DNA of 64,000 nucleotides, from NCBI GenBank assembly GCA_030063045.1, contig JAQSEB010000114.1, positions 3,653,983-3,717,982 of the forward strand, read 5' to 3'. How positions within the stretch are numbered: the first letter of the stretch is position 1; each line of letters starts with the position of its first letter. Of the stretch, positions 48,209 to 58,957 are shown piece by piece. A program made the position numbers and the translations under genes. Source of the stretch: Pratylenchus scribneri (lineage: Eukaryota; Nematoda; Chromadorea; Rhabditida; Pratylenchidae). The notes under the pieces were generated by a model. That model did not search any database, had not been told where the DNA came from, and saw only the letters and a list, made by a program, of their open reading frames with translations.

Positions 48209-49312
48209 ATGCCAATAAATTCACATTTTTACTGTTTCCTTCTTTTTATTCAAATATTTTCCTTTATTCAATCGAAGGAATTTTGTGACTTATTTGGGAA
48301 TAATTTGGAACAAACTTGCGAAAATCAAATTCCCACCGATGTTTGCAAAATCGTTTTTGGGCCAAATAAAGCCGATCAAAAACGTCCAAAACTCTGTGAA
48401 AGTCCATGTGAGAATTTGTGGGAAAATGAATTTTGTTTTATTGTCCCAAAAAAGATTTACAAACGGAGGCACTTCAATGTGCCAAACATTGTCGAATTTG
48501 TTGTGAAAGGAATGAGCATAATTGCAAAGATGGGAGGAATTTGGGCGAGGGAAAAAGTTGCAAAAATCATCGAATTGATCAAAGTTGCTGGAAGAAGGAA
48601 GGATTGGCGGAAATGGTGCGAGATTGTGCCGGCACATGTGGCCTATGCAATCGGCAAAAAAGGGAATGGGATGAGGCCACAATGTGCAGGTATACAAAAT
48701 TAATTGGGAAATTAATTAATTGGAAATGAATATTGAAAGGGATTCACAATGGGATTGTCCGGATATGAGCCAATTGTGCGCTTTTGATGAACGAGTGAGG
48801 AGAATTTGCCCAAAAACTTGTCAAAATGAATTAAAAGACACAAAAGTGTTCAAATATTTTGGCGATCCTTGTCAAGAACAAAAAGAATTTTATGAATTTC
48901 AATGGACAAAACCGCCAGAAGGTTCATTCATTTTTGTGAAAATTAAAATAAATTGAATTTAGATGTGGATTGTTGGGACACAAGAAGTGATTGCCGGAAT
49001 GAAATATTATTCTGCGATATGCCGGTCACATTCATTTGAATTAATATTTAAATATATTTTGCAGAATTATTTCCATAAATTGAAGGAGGAATGCCCCCGA
49101 ACTTGTGCCCATTGTAAACCCCAAAACCATAAATGTGTTGACAAAAACAAACAAAAGTCCATAATCAAATTGGGATTTCCCTCAATAATTCCCCATTTAT
49201 TTTAAGATGTGCCGAATGGCAAGCTCACAAACACCGACCATTTTGCCAAAGTCATCATTTCCCAAAAGGTGTCAAATTTCATTGGTGCCCAAAAACATGC
49301 GAATTGTGTTGA
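48209..49312 (+). CDS. secreted multi-ShKT-domain protein
   Basis: Six exons: 48209-48407, 48455-48689, 48740-48921, 48963-49024, 49065-49156, 49207-49312; 292 codons, closing in frame. The Met chosen starts a signal peptide (HFYCFLLFIQIFSFIQS). The mature protein is a string of six-cysteine ShKT-like modules, seen from their C-terminal cysteine clusters: CAKHCRICC, CAGTCGLC, CPKTC, CPRTCAHC and CPKTCELC, the last right at the stop codon. ShKT domains are very abundant in nematode secreted proteins (peptidases, tyrosinases, surface-coat and immune-modulating proteins). No enzymatic domain is attached here. Modules 1 and 4 are irregular in cysteine spacing. The exon 1/2 junction (47-bp intron) is the least certain. 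Confidence 0.82.
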
Positions 49313-50068
49313 CGGATATGGATGGATTCTATGAGGAATTTGAATGTTTTACAGTGAAATCTTTCCAAAACCAAACAATTCCCTCTTTCCTTTATTTCAT
49401 TTCATTCTAATCAAATATATTTAGCAGTCAATTAATCCCACAAACCAGTTTGTTCTATCCAATCCATATATCACTTTTCAATTTCTTTCCTTCATTTTAC
49501 TCTTTCTCTGTGATCACTTCCGTTGAGTTTAAAGCATAAAGCCAAATCACCTTCCTCCATCCTCCCATTTTTCCCTTCATTTCCTTGAAGAAGTCCGACA
49601 GACGTTTGGCTTCTTTAAATTGCGGCTGTCAGAAGCAAAATGAGATGGAAGGATTGATTACGGCTCCGTTTCTGCAGCTTTTGCCTTATAGTCCATGTCA
49701 ATTCGTTCATCGCCTTTGTGATTGGTTGTGGGTGGAAGGGGAAAATATGGGTTGGAAGGGAAATGAATGAAGCCGATGAATGGCTTTAGGCAACGGGAAA
49801 ATGGGGAATATGGAATGGAATAAAGCAAGAAAAGAAGAAAAGGGAAGAAGGGATGCAGCTGGTTGAAAAGAATTCCGCCTTGGCCCAGTCAAAGGCACAT
49901 AATTCTACGGACAAGTGGGAAAAGAAATAACAAGAGGAATTGGCCTTCAAGCAACATTTGGGCCTTTCGATCGATTTGTTGGCCAATTTGGCCACTTTCA
50001 TAATCCCTCATTTTATTTAGCCTATTAATAGTGTTAAACAAAAAGAACATTCCAAACTCATCAAAATA
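49313..50068. other. 756-bp intergenic stretch
   Basis: No gene seen. Open frames are short and there are no splice-consistent joins. Likely 3' UTR of the ShKT gene and promoter of the next gene. Confidence 0.4.
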
Positions 50069-50704
50069 ATGGCTGATCGAAGATCCGAATCGCGTGGATC
50101 GCGCGGCTCCCACCCAGGCGAACGTAAATACTTTAAATAATTTGCCATTTATTTGGTTAATTGTCAGATGGGGAGGTTGCCCATGCCACCCTGGATGCAT
50201 TGGTCACGGATGTGAACAAAACAACGGAAGTAATTCGACGGCATCAGGAACAACAAATGATGGACAAAAGAACGTTCCAAAGTGAAATGGAAGTGAGCGG
50301 ACGGATTGAGGTGGAACCGCAAGAAAGTTGGCTAAATTTGCGGCTAAAATCGGTCAGTACGGAGGATTTAAAGAAGGAATTGGGACGCGTCAAAGAAGAC
50401 CAAAGGCAGCATGTGGTCACTGACACATTGGCCGCATTGGTTTATGATTTGGATGCGACTGCGTGAGTTAAATATTTATGGAAAAAATTAGGATTTTATA
50501 GAGAGGTATTGCGCCGTGGATCATTGAAGAAAAAGAAGCCGCCAAAATCGCATGAGGTTGAATGAAATAAATGGAGAGATTTATTTGTTTTGCATTTTGA
50601 AGGAAGTTGAATATCGATTACATTTGACACCGGCCCCGGATGATCAAGAAATGTATGGCCAAGAGAATGCGGCTCCATTTGAAGGTGAAACACTTCAATT
50701 TTGA
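50069..50704 (+). CDS. small charged intracellular protein, unidentified
   Basis: Four exons: 50069-50123, 50168-50462, 50502-50556, 50603-50704; 169 codons, closing in frame. The N-terminus is Arg/Ser/Gly-rich (MADRRSESRGSRGSHPGE). The main exon is helical and charged (LDALVTDVNKTTEVIRRHQE; LRLKSVSTEDLKKELGRVKE), with a likely coiled coil. A basic patch (RRGSLKKKKPPK) precedes an acidic C-terminus. There is no signal peptide or TM segment. No family is recognised. The downstream flank (50787-50825) is copied in inverted orientation into an intron of the LIM gene. Confidence 0.7.
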
Positions 50705-50842
50705 GACAAAAAAAATTGAAATAGGAGACAAAAAAAATTGACATCCGTAAAATAATAAAAAAATCAAGTGAGAATAATAAACAGAAAAATGTGTGCTCTT
50801 TCGTCTTTCCCAATAAAAATTGGAATACAAAGAGAAAGATCA

Positions 50843-51258
50843 TGCTTATTTTCTGAGCAAGTCCAGCCAACTAAATGCTTGTTTTCTGAGCAAGTCCTAA
50901 ATGCTTATTTTCTGAGCAAGTCCAGCCAACTAAATGCTTATTTTCTGAGCAAGTCCAGCCAACTAAATGCTTATTTTCTGAGCAAGTCCAGCCAACTAAA
51001 TGCTTATTTTCTGAGCAAGTCCAGCCAACTAAATGCTTATTTTCTGAGCAAGTCCAGCCAAATGCTTATTTTCTGAGCAAGTCCTGCCAACTAAATGCTT
51101 GTTTTCTGAGCAAGTCCAGCCAACTAAATGCTTATTTTCTGAGCAAGTCCAGCCAACTAAATACTTATTTTCTGAGCAAGTCCAGCCAACTAAATACTTA
51201 TTTTCTGAGCAAGTCCAGCCAACTAAATGCTTATTTTCTGAGCAAGTCCAGCCAACAA
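50843..51258. repeat. tandem array of a 33-bp unit, ~13 copies
   Basis: Unit core TTTTCTGAGCAAGTCCAGCC followed by AACTAAATGCTTA. The 33-bp period keeps frames open on both strands (11-residue repeats), explaining the false ORFs here. Some units are truncated (e.g. near 50895 and 51059) or carry TCCTGCC or ATACTTA variants. The array begins ~140 bp after the stop codon of the 50069-50704 gene and ends in a GC-rich segment with nested hairpin potential (GCTCGGCTGAAGCG ... CCGCCGAGC, 51264-51325). Confidence 0.95.
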
Positions 51259-52086
51259 AATCAGCTCGGCTGAAGCGTTTTTCCGCCGAGCATTTTTTCA
51301 GCGGAGTTTTTCCGCTGTATTGTGCAAGCAATTTTTCATTAGGCCGCGATTTTCCTCTACTACATTATTAAACCAGTGCTTAATGCCAGCCGACAAGCTG
51401 CCCTGGCCAACTTGGCACCGTTCAACTTGGCACTGGATTACCATTAATTTTTCATGATTAGGACTAAAAATTAAACATAGGAAAAGAAAAATGTAAAATT
51501 TTAATGTCTGCTTTGAATCGGAGTGAAGCCAATATTTTTATATTTCGAACTTGCAGCAATTTTGTCATTATCAAATTAATCTCCCAAGTTGAGCCCGTCC
51601 CGTCCCTATCCAACTATCCATAATCTTCTGTCCTCACATTTTCGGGCCTCACTATCCGAATTGCCTCCATCGGAAGGCCATCCATCCTACACTATTGCGA
51701 CCAATAAAGTCTTGGTATAATTTTTGAATTCAGATTTTGATAATGATAATTTAGAGACGCCAGCAGGGCAAGGGGCATTTTTACTAATTCTTTTTAAGGA
51801 TGAATAGAAAATACTAGTATGAAATGAGTGAATTTAAAATGGGAATTTTTTTGAATAGTAAAGATTTGGGTTTTCACTTTTGACGGCGGAACCCCAAATT
51901 CCCTTTCATCCAAATATTTTTTAAAAGGCATAAATTGCACATTAAAATTTCAAAATTCTTTATAAAATATTTAAAAAATTTGGCCATCTTTGTAATTACA
52001 AAATTCTTTATAAAAAATATTAAAAACGTCAAAATTGGCCATTCTTAATTCTCATTCATCCTTTCTTTCTTTTCACATTTCGACCA
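51259..52086. other. 0.8-kb intergenic stretch
   Basis: Starts with the hairpin-prone GCGGAAAA/CCGCTG segment that closes the 33-bp array; the rest is AT-rich without a supported gene. Confidence 0.4.
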
Positions 52087-52809
52087 TCATTGCTGTCCAT
52101 TGCGCTGGCGACGCTGGCGTTCGCGCCAACGTTGCATACTTTCTCGGGATTGTTGACGTCGGCGTTCCTCACGTTGATTCAACCTTTCGATAATTTTCCG
52201 TTTAGCTTTTAGCGACACCCCCATCAAAAATTATGAAAATTAGGTCCACAAGGGGTGATTTTGGGTGCCTATTCAGATCCCGAATCTGCGCTTGAAATTA
52301 ACACGTGATACTTTGGACTACTTTTGATTTCTATGCTCTGATTCCTGAGCGTTAATTCTAGCCATCTAATAAAAATTAATCCTAAGCCGAAATTCTAGCA
52401 TTATCGCGATCAGCAGCTCGAAGACAGGTTGATTATGCCATAATTTGACCATAAAAATTTTTCGACTCTTTTTCGAGTTCGATCCAAATTAGGGACCCAT
52501 TGTTTTTTCAATTGTAAATTCAAATAACTCAGTCATTGACGTAATGTGAAAAAATAAGCTCAGATTCTAGTCTAGATCAGTATCAGCAAAAATTAACTAA
52601 CCCTGGGACGCAATTTTCATAATTTTTGGTGAGGGTGTCACAAAAGTTGAAACCAACCTTTCCGCCTCTCGTCGGGCCGCTTCCTCCCTTCTTTGCAATT
52701 CCTCCTCCCGGCGTCGGTTTTCCCGTTCTCTTCTCTGCTGTTCCTGTTGCTCCTCCCAATCCAACAGATTCTGATTCTGATAAATGCCGTCATCATCATC
52801 ATTGGCCAT
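52087..52809 (-). CDS. short Glu/Arg/Gln coiled-coil protein
   Basis: Two exons: 52809-52658 and 52183-52087; 83 codons, closing in frame (phase 2 junction). The N-terminus is acidic (MANDDDDGIYQNQNLLDWEE). The rest is an almost uninterrupted charged helix (EELQRREEAARREAERL, then NQREERRRQQSRESMQRW) ending in RNGQQ. There is no signal peptide. A single alpha-helix or coiled-coil structural or RNA-associated role is possible, but composition alone does not show function. Its 474-bp intron contains an inverted-repeat element. Confidence 0.6.
52213..52640. mobile_element. degenerate foldback element inside an intron
   Basis: The left end reads CGACACCCCCATCAAAAATT and continues ATGAAAATT. The right end is its inverted copy (AATTTTCATAATTTTTGG then TGAGGGTGTCA, ending about 52640), about 30 bp with two or three mismatches. 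Weaker inverted similarity continues inside (CAGATCCCGAATCTGCGC versus AGCTCAGATTCTAG). No clear target duplication was found. It fills nearly all of the intron of the coiled-coil gene. Confidence 0.7.
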
Positions 52810-53852
52810 TTTCTCGCACAGTTTACAAAGCTGAAAAGGAAATTAAAAATTGCTTGAGTGAAAATTAGAATAAAATGAATGACCTTGGCAGAAATAAGTA
52901 GACAAAAATGAAGGAATATAGCTGCTTGAATTGAGATTTAACACAATCTGCTTTCAATAAATTAATTAATTAAATTATACAAAAAGTTTAAATAAAACCA
53001 CTAGAGGGCACGAAATTAAAGTGGAAAAAATGAGGATGAATTGGGAGTATGTAGTGGGAAATAAACTACTAATGGAATAAAATAAATTTATTTCATATTT
53101 TCCAGCCTCCGATGATTGTGAAAATTTTGTTTGGATTGAAATGAAATGATATGGGCTTTTGGTGGTGGCTTATGGCTTTTAAACTAGATTTTACTCTTTC
53201 CAATTTGCCCAATCCAATCATCAATTTACTGAAGAGACATCGAAAATGAATGAATCAGCGGTGAATGGAGGAAATGTAATTGGAGGGAAAATTATGAAAA
53301 AAATAGCCATAATTTTCTCGTAAAATTTGTTCGATAATAGTTAAGTTCAAGCCACGCATTTTTTCCAAAAAAATTTTTCAATTTTTTTCGCTAAAAATAT
53401 GTATTTAGGAATTTTCGATGCTGGGGATGGGAAATCCGAATTTAGCATTTATTTTTCAAAACCGGTTTCGAAAAAATGGACTTAAAGTATTTTTTGGGTC
53501 ATATTATGGCACAAAATTATTTTTAATATTATAATGAAAATTGGTCCACTTTAAAATTAATTTATTTTTCTTCCCAAGAATAATCCCAAAGAAAATGATT
53601 GGTTGTTGGCTTGCAAAAAAAAAATGAGAATTGATAAGATAAGAATGTCTTCGTCTTCATTCCTTTTTTGCGGTTTGGTCTATATTTTGAATGGGAATTT
53701 TATTGTCGCCATTTTGTGGCTAAATTGATTGGAAATTGTCCGATAAAATTGCAGATTAATTATTGTGAAGGAATGTTGTTCGTCCATCACTCATTTTTGA
53801 TTGAACAAAACTGACCGCAAAAAATATAAAATTCTTTCAAAAAATTCGAAGA
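52810..53852. other. 1-kb intergenic stretch between divergent genes
   Basis: No gene seen; AT-rich. Probably holds the promoters of the coiled-coil gene (leftward) and the LIM gene (rightward). Confidence 0.4.
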
Positions 53853-55139
53853 ATGGCCTCATACAGTGGAACATTTGGCGAAACGGGCGGCACTCCTCGA
53901 TTTCGTTTGGAGGGTTTTCCTGAAGAAGAGGAAGGAATTCCAATTGCAAGAAGGTTAATTATAACAATTGAGGCGGATTTTTAGGTTTTGACCCGTTTAT
54001 GAATCAGATTTGTTAAGGAAAACACGATGTTTTTGAGCATTTTTCTGATTTTTATGAAATTATTTGACCCATTTTTGCTATTTTGGCATTTTTTCGGGGA
54101 AAATTCATTAGAAAATGGAATAAAAAAAATTTGTTTTGAGGTTTTTAAACCTATTTTTTAGTTGGCAGGACTTGCTCAGAAAATAAGCATTTAGTTGGCA
54201 GGACTTGCTCAGAAAATAAGCATCTTGCTCAGAAAATAAGCATTTAGTTGATTCCAATTTTTATTGGGAAAGACGAAAGAGCACACATTTTGATCAATCT
54301 TCTAAAGTAGCTCGATAGGATTGGGCTAAGGGATCAAAGATCAAACTGTGGAAAAATTGTACTAAATACTACTCGCATCCCCTTTTCCCAATATTTACTG
54401 AATAATCCATCAAATTTGATTGGTCGGTCAATAAATTAATTAATATATTGCGCGAGGCGGATTCCATTTTTCTCACCTTTTTACACATTTTTCTACCCAA
54501 TAATTTATTTTAAAAAATGGGATTTCTTCTTTTGAAAACCATCTTGGGGAGGAAGAAATTGAAAACAAAAATATCGACGAAAAATTCAGAATCGCCTGAA
54601 GATTTTACGGTGGATGAAGTGCGAAAGGATTATGGAGTGGAATTGGATGAATCCCAAATGTGAGTGGAACATTTTTGATACTTCCTTCTGGGCGAATGAT
54701 GCCAATTTATTTTTAGCAGTAGCCTCAAAAGAAGAGCCCGTTCAGCAACTCCCCGCCGTACCCTCAATATTGAGGTGAATATTTCAATTAAATTCTATTT
54801 GAATTGAATTTAGCCGGCCACTCCAATGGGCCAAATTCCAATTTGTGCATATTGCAATCAGGAAATTGATGGCCCTGTCCTCACTGCATTGGCCCCAAAT
54901 GCCACAAAGGCCCAAAAATTCCATCCCTATCATTTTATGTGTTGTTACTGCCAAAAAGTGGGATTAAATTGGGCAAAAATTTCGATTAATGAAAATATTT
55001 GGTTTAGGCATTAAATTTGCATGGCACATTCCGGGAGCATGAACGCCGTCCGTATTGCCATGAATGCTTTTACAAATTGTGGAATGGACTACTTTATGAG
55101 CCGGATGTGAACCAAAGGAAAATTGAGAAATTGATTTGA
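53853..55139 (+). CDS. single-LIM-domain protein
   Basis: Five exons: 53853-53953, 54552-54659, 54717-54774, 54814-54957, 55008-55139; 181 codons, closing in frame. The first ~100 residues are not a known domain: an acidic segment (EGFPEEEEGIP), then a basic Lys/Ser/Thr stretch, then SLKRRARSATPRRT, a possible phosphorylation region. The LIM zinc-finger follows: CAYCNQEIDG, then FHPYHFMCCYCQ, then FREHERRPYCHECF. These provide the Cys/His ligands of both zinc modules. LIM domains are protein-protein interaction modules at adhesions, in muscle and in the nucleus. The closest in layout are paxillin-like LIM ends, but there is only one LIM here. Intron 1 (about 0.6 kb) holds inverted copies of the 33-bp repeat. 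An alternative ATG at 54517 would give a different N-terminus. Confidence 0.82.
54157..54290. repeat. inverted copy of the 33-bp repeat plus its flank, in LIM intron 1
   Basis: On the minus strand this segment contains three copies (one truncated) of the unit in the array at 50843-51258. Next to them, 54252-54290 is an exact 39-bp inverted match of 50787-50825 (core GTGCTCTTTCGTCTTTCCCA). Repeat and flank are in the same relative order at both loci, so a block was copied in inverted orientation. Confidence 0.92.
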
Positions 55140-55229
55140 TGAGTGAAAAATAGAATAAAATCATTTTAATAATCAAAAATTATTGTCATGTTTTGAGGAA
55201 TGAAATAAAATTTATTCAAAATTATTTTA

Positions 55230-56448
55230 TTAAAATTCTGCACTATTTATTCGATCCAATGGGGCAGAAGAGGAACGTCTCAATAAAAGTGGATTTGATT
55301 CGCGCATTTCCTCATCATCATCACCGAATCCAGCAGTGAATAATTCACTGAAAATTGTCAAATAATCCAATTTAAATATTAATAATCCTTTTGAACCGGA
55401 AAATGGTGCGTTTGTCACGAATTAGAATGAAAGTGAATGAAGAAATGGCAAAAAGCCAAAGGAAAAAGATGACCAATCCGGTGCACATTAGAGCCAATCC
55501 GGCTGGATAAAGCTGCTCCAATTTGTTTTTGGTCGGCAATGGAAATGCCGGATTGGAGAGGAAAACAAGAGAAAGTGCCATTGAGGCCATCATATTCAGC
55601 AAATGTAAAGGGAAAAGGACGGATTACGGTGGAGAGGGAAAACATACGCAGCTGAACATGAATGGCAAAATCAGAAAATGAATATCAGTGATCAAAGCCA
55701 AAAGCATTAATAAACTGGCCAACATTGAAAGGGAAAGTAGGAAAACAGCCGGTTGGCAAATTTGTCGGCATTGCCATTCCGAAAGGATTAAAGTTGGAGG
55801 GAAAGGGGAATGAATGAGAAGAGAACAAAGAACTGATGAAAGGGAAAAATGAATTAAATTGAGATGGTACGGTACACGGTATTTACGGAAAGTGGCCACA
55901 CAGCAAGTTCCTATGCCGATTAACAAAGAGGCAATTCGAAGGCGAAATAAACCAAAACAACAATAATAGGTGGCCATCATTGAATATCTGATTTAATGAG
56001 GAATTATTGACCCATTTTGAGACCAAACAAACAAATTAATTGCCTCCGTTGAATCCACCGATCCAGGTGATCGAAATCCACCAAGACCGACTCCACTGAG
56101 CAGTCCGGCGGCACTAAGGGTCGAAGCATAAATGGAGGCACTGGAATATTTGAGATGGGAAATGGCCGTTTGAAGGAATGTGAAATTTGGAGTGGCCTCC
56201 GGCGGCAATTGGACTTGGGAACTTTGCGGGAATTGAAGGGAAGAACTGCGCCGAACATTGCCACTGATTGAGGAATGGACACTGCTTATTGAGGAGGGCT
56301 AAATGAATTTAGCATTAATCAAATTGGAATTGATGTTGATGACCTTTTGGCGTGATGGAGGCCGGTCAAAGCAATCGGAAATTTCCAAAAAATTACTTCT
56401 GCCCATACTCCTGCCACCGTTATTGCTGATTCCTTCCACAATTGGCAT
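55230..56448 (-). CDS. four-TM membrane protein with Ser-rich N-terminus, unidentified
   Basis: Well-supported exons: 56448-56344 (MPIVEGISNNGGRSMGRSNF), an exon from 56298 rich in Ser/Gly (SSISSVHSSISGNVRRSSSL), a membrane exon around 55992-55650, one giving LYPAGLALMCTGLVIFFLWL, and a last exon ending at 55230 (DDDEEMRESNPLLLRRSS). TM segments: FRLRIASLLIGIGTCCVATF, LIHFSLSSVLCSLLIHS, PAVFLLSLSMLASLLMLLAL with HFLILPFMFS, and GLVIFFLWLFAISSFTFIL. The acidic tail followed by NPLLL looks like a dileucine sorting signal. The join between the Ser-rich exon and the first TM exon works only with a 24-nt intron or a one-base correction. Upstream exons may extend to 57333, where an ATG opens a basic, Pro-rich frame. 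No family is recognised; it may be distantly related to the tetraspan at 33-37 kb. Confidence 0.6.
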
Positions 56449-56829
56449 CTTTTGGCTTTTGACGAAGAATGGCCAAGAACGGTAGTTTCCGCATCCGGCG
56501 TTGAAAGCAAAAAAGCAAATTAGAGGAACAAAGCGGGCCTATATTGACAAATTGGCCCAAAAACAAAGGCCAAATTGGAATGGACAGCACCAGGCTGGGG
56601 CTATGGCCAATGAAGGCTCCATACGATTTTAAGTCAATAGTAAATTGCCAATTCCAATTCCAATAAACCCATCCATTCTCAAAGTATTTTCTCTTTCCAA
56701 ATCCATTAATTGCTTCGGAAAAAGTGCAGCCCATTGGACAATAAAAAGATAGAAAAAGGATTTGAAATTATAAAATGAAAACTTTCAAAATATACAGATT
56801 TTTTATTTACTTAATTGTCCTTTCATTCC

Positions 56830-57333
56830 ATTCTTGAGATTTGTATACCTTTGCCCTCTGTTGTTGAATTCCCGAAAGAATTCATCCTTGGCCCAGCTGT
56901 CTGTATTCCTTTCTTCACTCCAAGAGCCATTTGGCATTTACGTCAGCCGCCGGCGGTTGTCACGTTCTTGGCTGCTCCCCTCCCCACATTTAAATTCCTT
57001 CCTCCCTTCCTGTTTGCTCCTCTCTAATCAACAGAAACAAACAATAAACAGCCACAAAATGCTTCTGCCACCCATTCCATGTCCCAGTCGTTCATCACTC
57101 CTCAATGGCCCATTTGGCGGTGTTCCCCGCCATAAACTAAATTCCCCCTTTCTCTGCCTCTGCACCACAGACTTTGGACCCGGCCGATCATCGGACTCCC
57201 CCCAAAGGGAACGGGGATGAACCACTTTTTGTTGGCGAGGAAAAGACAACGTGTGGGGTGGTGGAAACATCGTGACTTCTTGAATTGGCTGCTGATGCTG
57301 CCGTAGGGAATATGGATGGAGCAAAGGGTACAA
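56830..57333 (-). CDS. possible upstream exons of the four-TM gene
   Basis: ATG 57333 opens a 101-codon frame (MYPLLHPYSLRQHQQPIQEV ..., Pro/Arg-rich, with GEFSLWRGTPPNGPLRS). A second segment near 56910-56850 reads TWAKDEFFREFNNRGQ and ends in an AG|GTATAC donor. Plausible GT-AG joins exist but none was confirmed, and the link to 56448 is unproven. Confidence 0.3.
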
Positions 57334-58367
57334 AGTTCGTCAATGCCACATTCATTTTTGTGAAAATTGCGCAATAAAGAAATGCTCTTAATTTTTAAAT
57401 TCATTGAAAAATTGATTGGATTTTACAAATTTCCACTAACAATTGAACAAATGAGAAAGGAAAAACAATTGTCAAAAATAGACATTGAATGAAAATGGCT
57501 GACTCAAAACAATAATCGTTGATCAGCAAAAAAGGGAATGCCTAAATTGGTTTGATGATGTGATCATTTTGTTTATCAACATTCCACACAGCATTATTTT
57601 TACCGAAAAAAAACATTAATGGAACTGGAAAAAAAGGGAATGATCCACTATTTTTGGAGTCCAAACTCCAAATTTTTTCCCATTCTTCTTCTACCAACGA
57701 AAAGTAAAATTAGTGAAATTTTTAATGATATTATAAAAAGATATGGGTTACTGGGCCAAAAATTGGATTTTTTCTCTACTAAATGCACTTTTCCTCGAGA
57801 CTTCTTCACATTTTGATTAAAAAATTCCAAATACGGTAAGCCTTGAAGGAAAATTTGATGGAAAATGGAACATCATAAAATGCCCTCGGCATATTGACTG
57901 GATTCGAGAGGATTTGGGGGAAAAGCGGATGACAAAGAATGGCGGCAAATAATGCTTCGTCACCATAGTTCTCTTCCTCTTCCTTCAATCTCTCTATTTC
58001 TCTAATATTCTATTTTGCTCTCATCCCTTCATCATTCTTCTTCTGCCCCAGTTCCCTGGGTAGCCATCCAAACAGCGAAACAGCCCCGCCAGCGACATTC
58101 AGCAGCCCAAAGCTCAAATTGGGGAGGGGAGGCAGACCACCTACCCTTCGACACGATTCATTCTCTCATTTCCCAACTATCCAGCAGCCGGCCCAACACG
58201 TGGGGGCCTGGGAATAAATATGTAGGCTTTGTCCAACAAAAAGGCTATTTTACAAAATAATAGGTCATCTTTGGCTAATATTTATTTTTTGATTGTATTT
58301 TAACTTCGTTCATAAAAAAATTTAAACGATAAATGAATTCACCAAAAAATTATCATTTGAGATAATA
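57334..58367. other. 1-kb intergenic stretch
   Basis: No supported gene; a plus-strand frame at 58015-58260 is Ser/Gln-rich without further support. Confidence 0.35.
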
Positions 58368-58629
58368 TTATTTTGGCAAAAAAAACGCTGATTTTGGCAA
58401 AAATCTTTCGTGTCGAAAAATATTATATTTTTGAGGCCTTATAACTTGGCCATAACTAGGTATTAGGGCTCAGGGCTAGGTTCAGGGCAGGATGGGATTA
58501 GGGGCTAAGGGTTAGGGGTTAGGGAATCTTAAAGAAGTCTGATTTGGCCAAGTTATATGGCCTCAAAAATATAATATTTTTCGACACGAAAGATTTTTGC
58601 CAAAATCAGCATTTTTTTTGCCAAAATAA
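58368..58629. mobile_element. foldback element with TTAGGG-like loop
   Basis: The two ~90-bp arms are nearly exact inverted copies (left TTATTTTGGCAAAAAAAACG to GAGGCCTTATAACTTGGCC; right the complement, ending in GCCAAAATAA at 58629). The loop of about 80 bp contains GGGCTAAGGGTTAGGGGTTA, a G-rich near-telomeric sequence. There is no coding capacity. Confidence 0.85.
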
Positions 58630-58663
58630 ATGACTTCCTTATCATTTCCAATAATATGATCAT

Positions 58664-58949
58664 TAGGGAGCGGATTTTTAGGTCGCAAAAATCGCAAAAT
58701 AGATGCCTATTTAGGTTTTTTCGGGAAATTTACCAAAAATAGGTCGAAAAACCCCAAAATAGGTAATTTTCCGATTTTTATTGCATTTTTGACATGAAAT
58801 TTTCCCTCAAAAAAGTGCCAAAATAGGTAAAATAGGTCAAAAAAATTTTGTCAAAAACATGAAATGTATAAAAACTTCATTTATGTGCTTTTCTCATCAA
58901 ATCTGATGCAAACAAAAAATAGGACAAAAACCTAAAAATCCGCTCCCTA
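58664..58949. mobile_element. hAT-like MITE, 286 bp
   Basis: Terminal inverted repeats TAGGGAGCGGATTTTTAGGT (start 58664) and its complement (ending CTCCCTA at 58949) are flanked by the 8-bp direct repeat ATGATCAT (58656-58663 and 58950-58957). The interior has repeated AAAATAGGT words and no ORF. The 8-bp target size and TAGGG ends fit hAT-type elements. Confidence 0.85.
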
Positions 58950-58957
58950 ATGATCAT

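Noticed and set aside
33858..51258. Regular repeats considered as CRISPR arrays
   Set aside because: Units are contiguous without unique spacers and the genome is eukaryotic.
50768..51371. ORFs on both strands with 11-residue repeats
   Set aside because: Produced by the 33-bp tandem array (a multiple of three, no stops); no start context or splice structure.
58490..58525. TTAGGG-like repeats as an interstitial telomere
   Set aside because: Only a few imperfect copies inside the loop of a foldback element, and nematode telomeres are normally TTAGGC.
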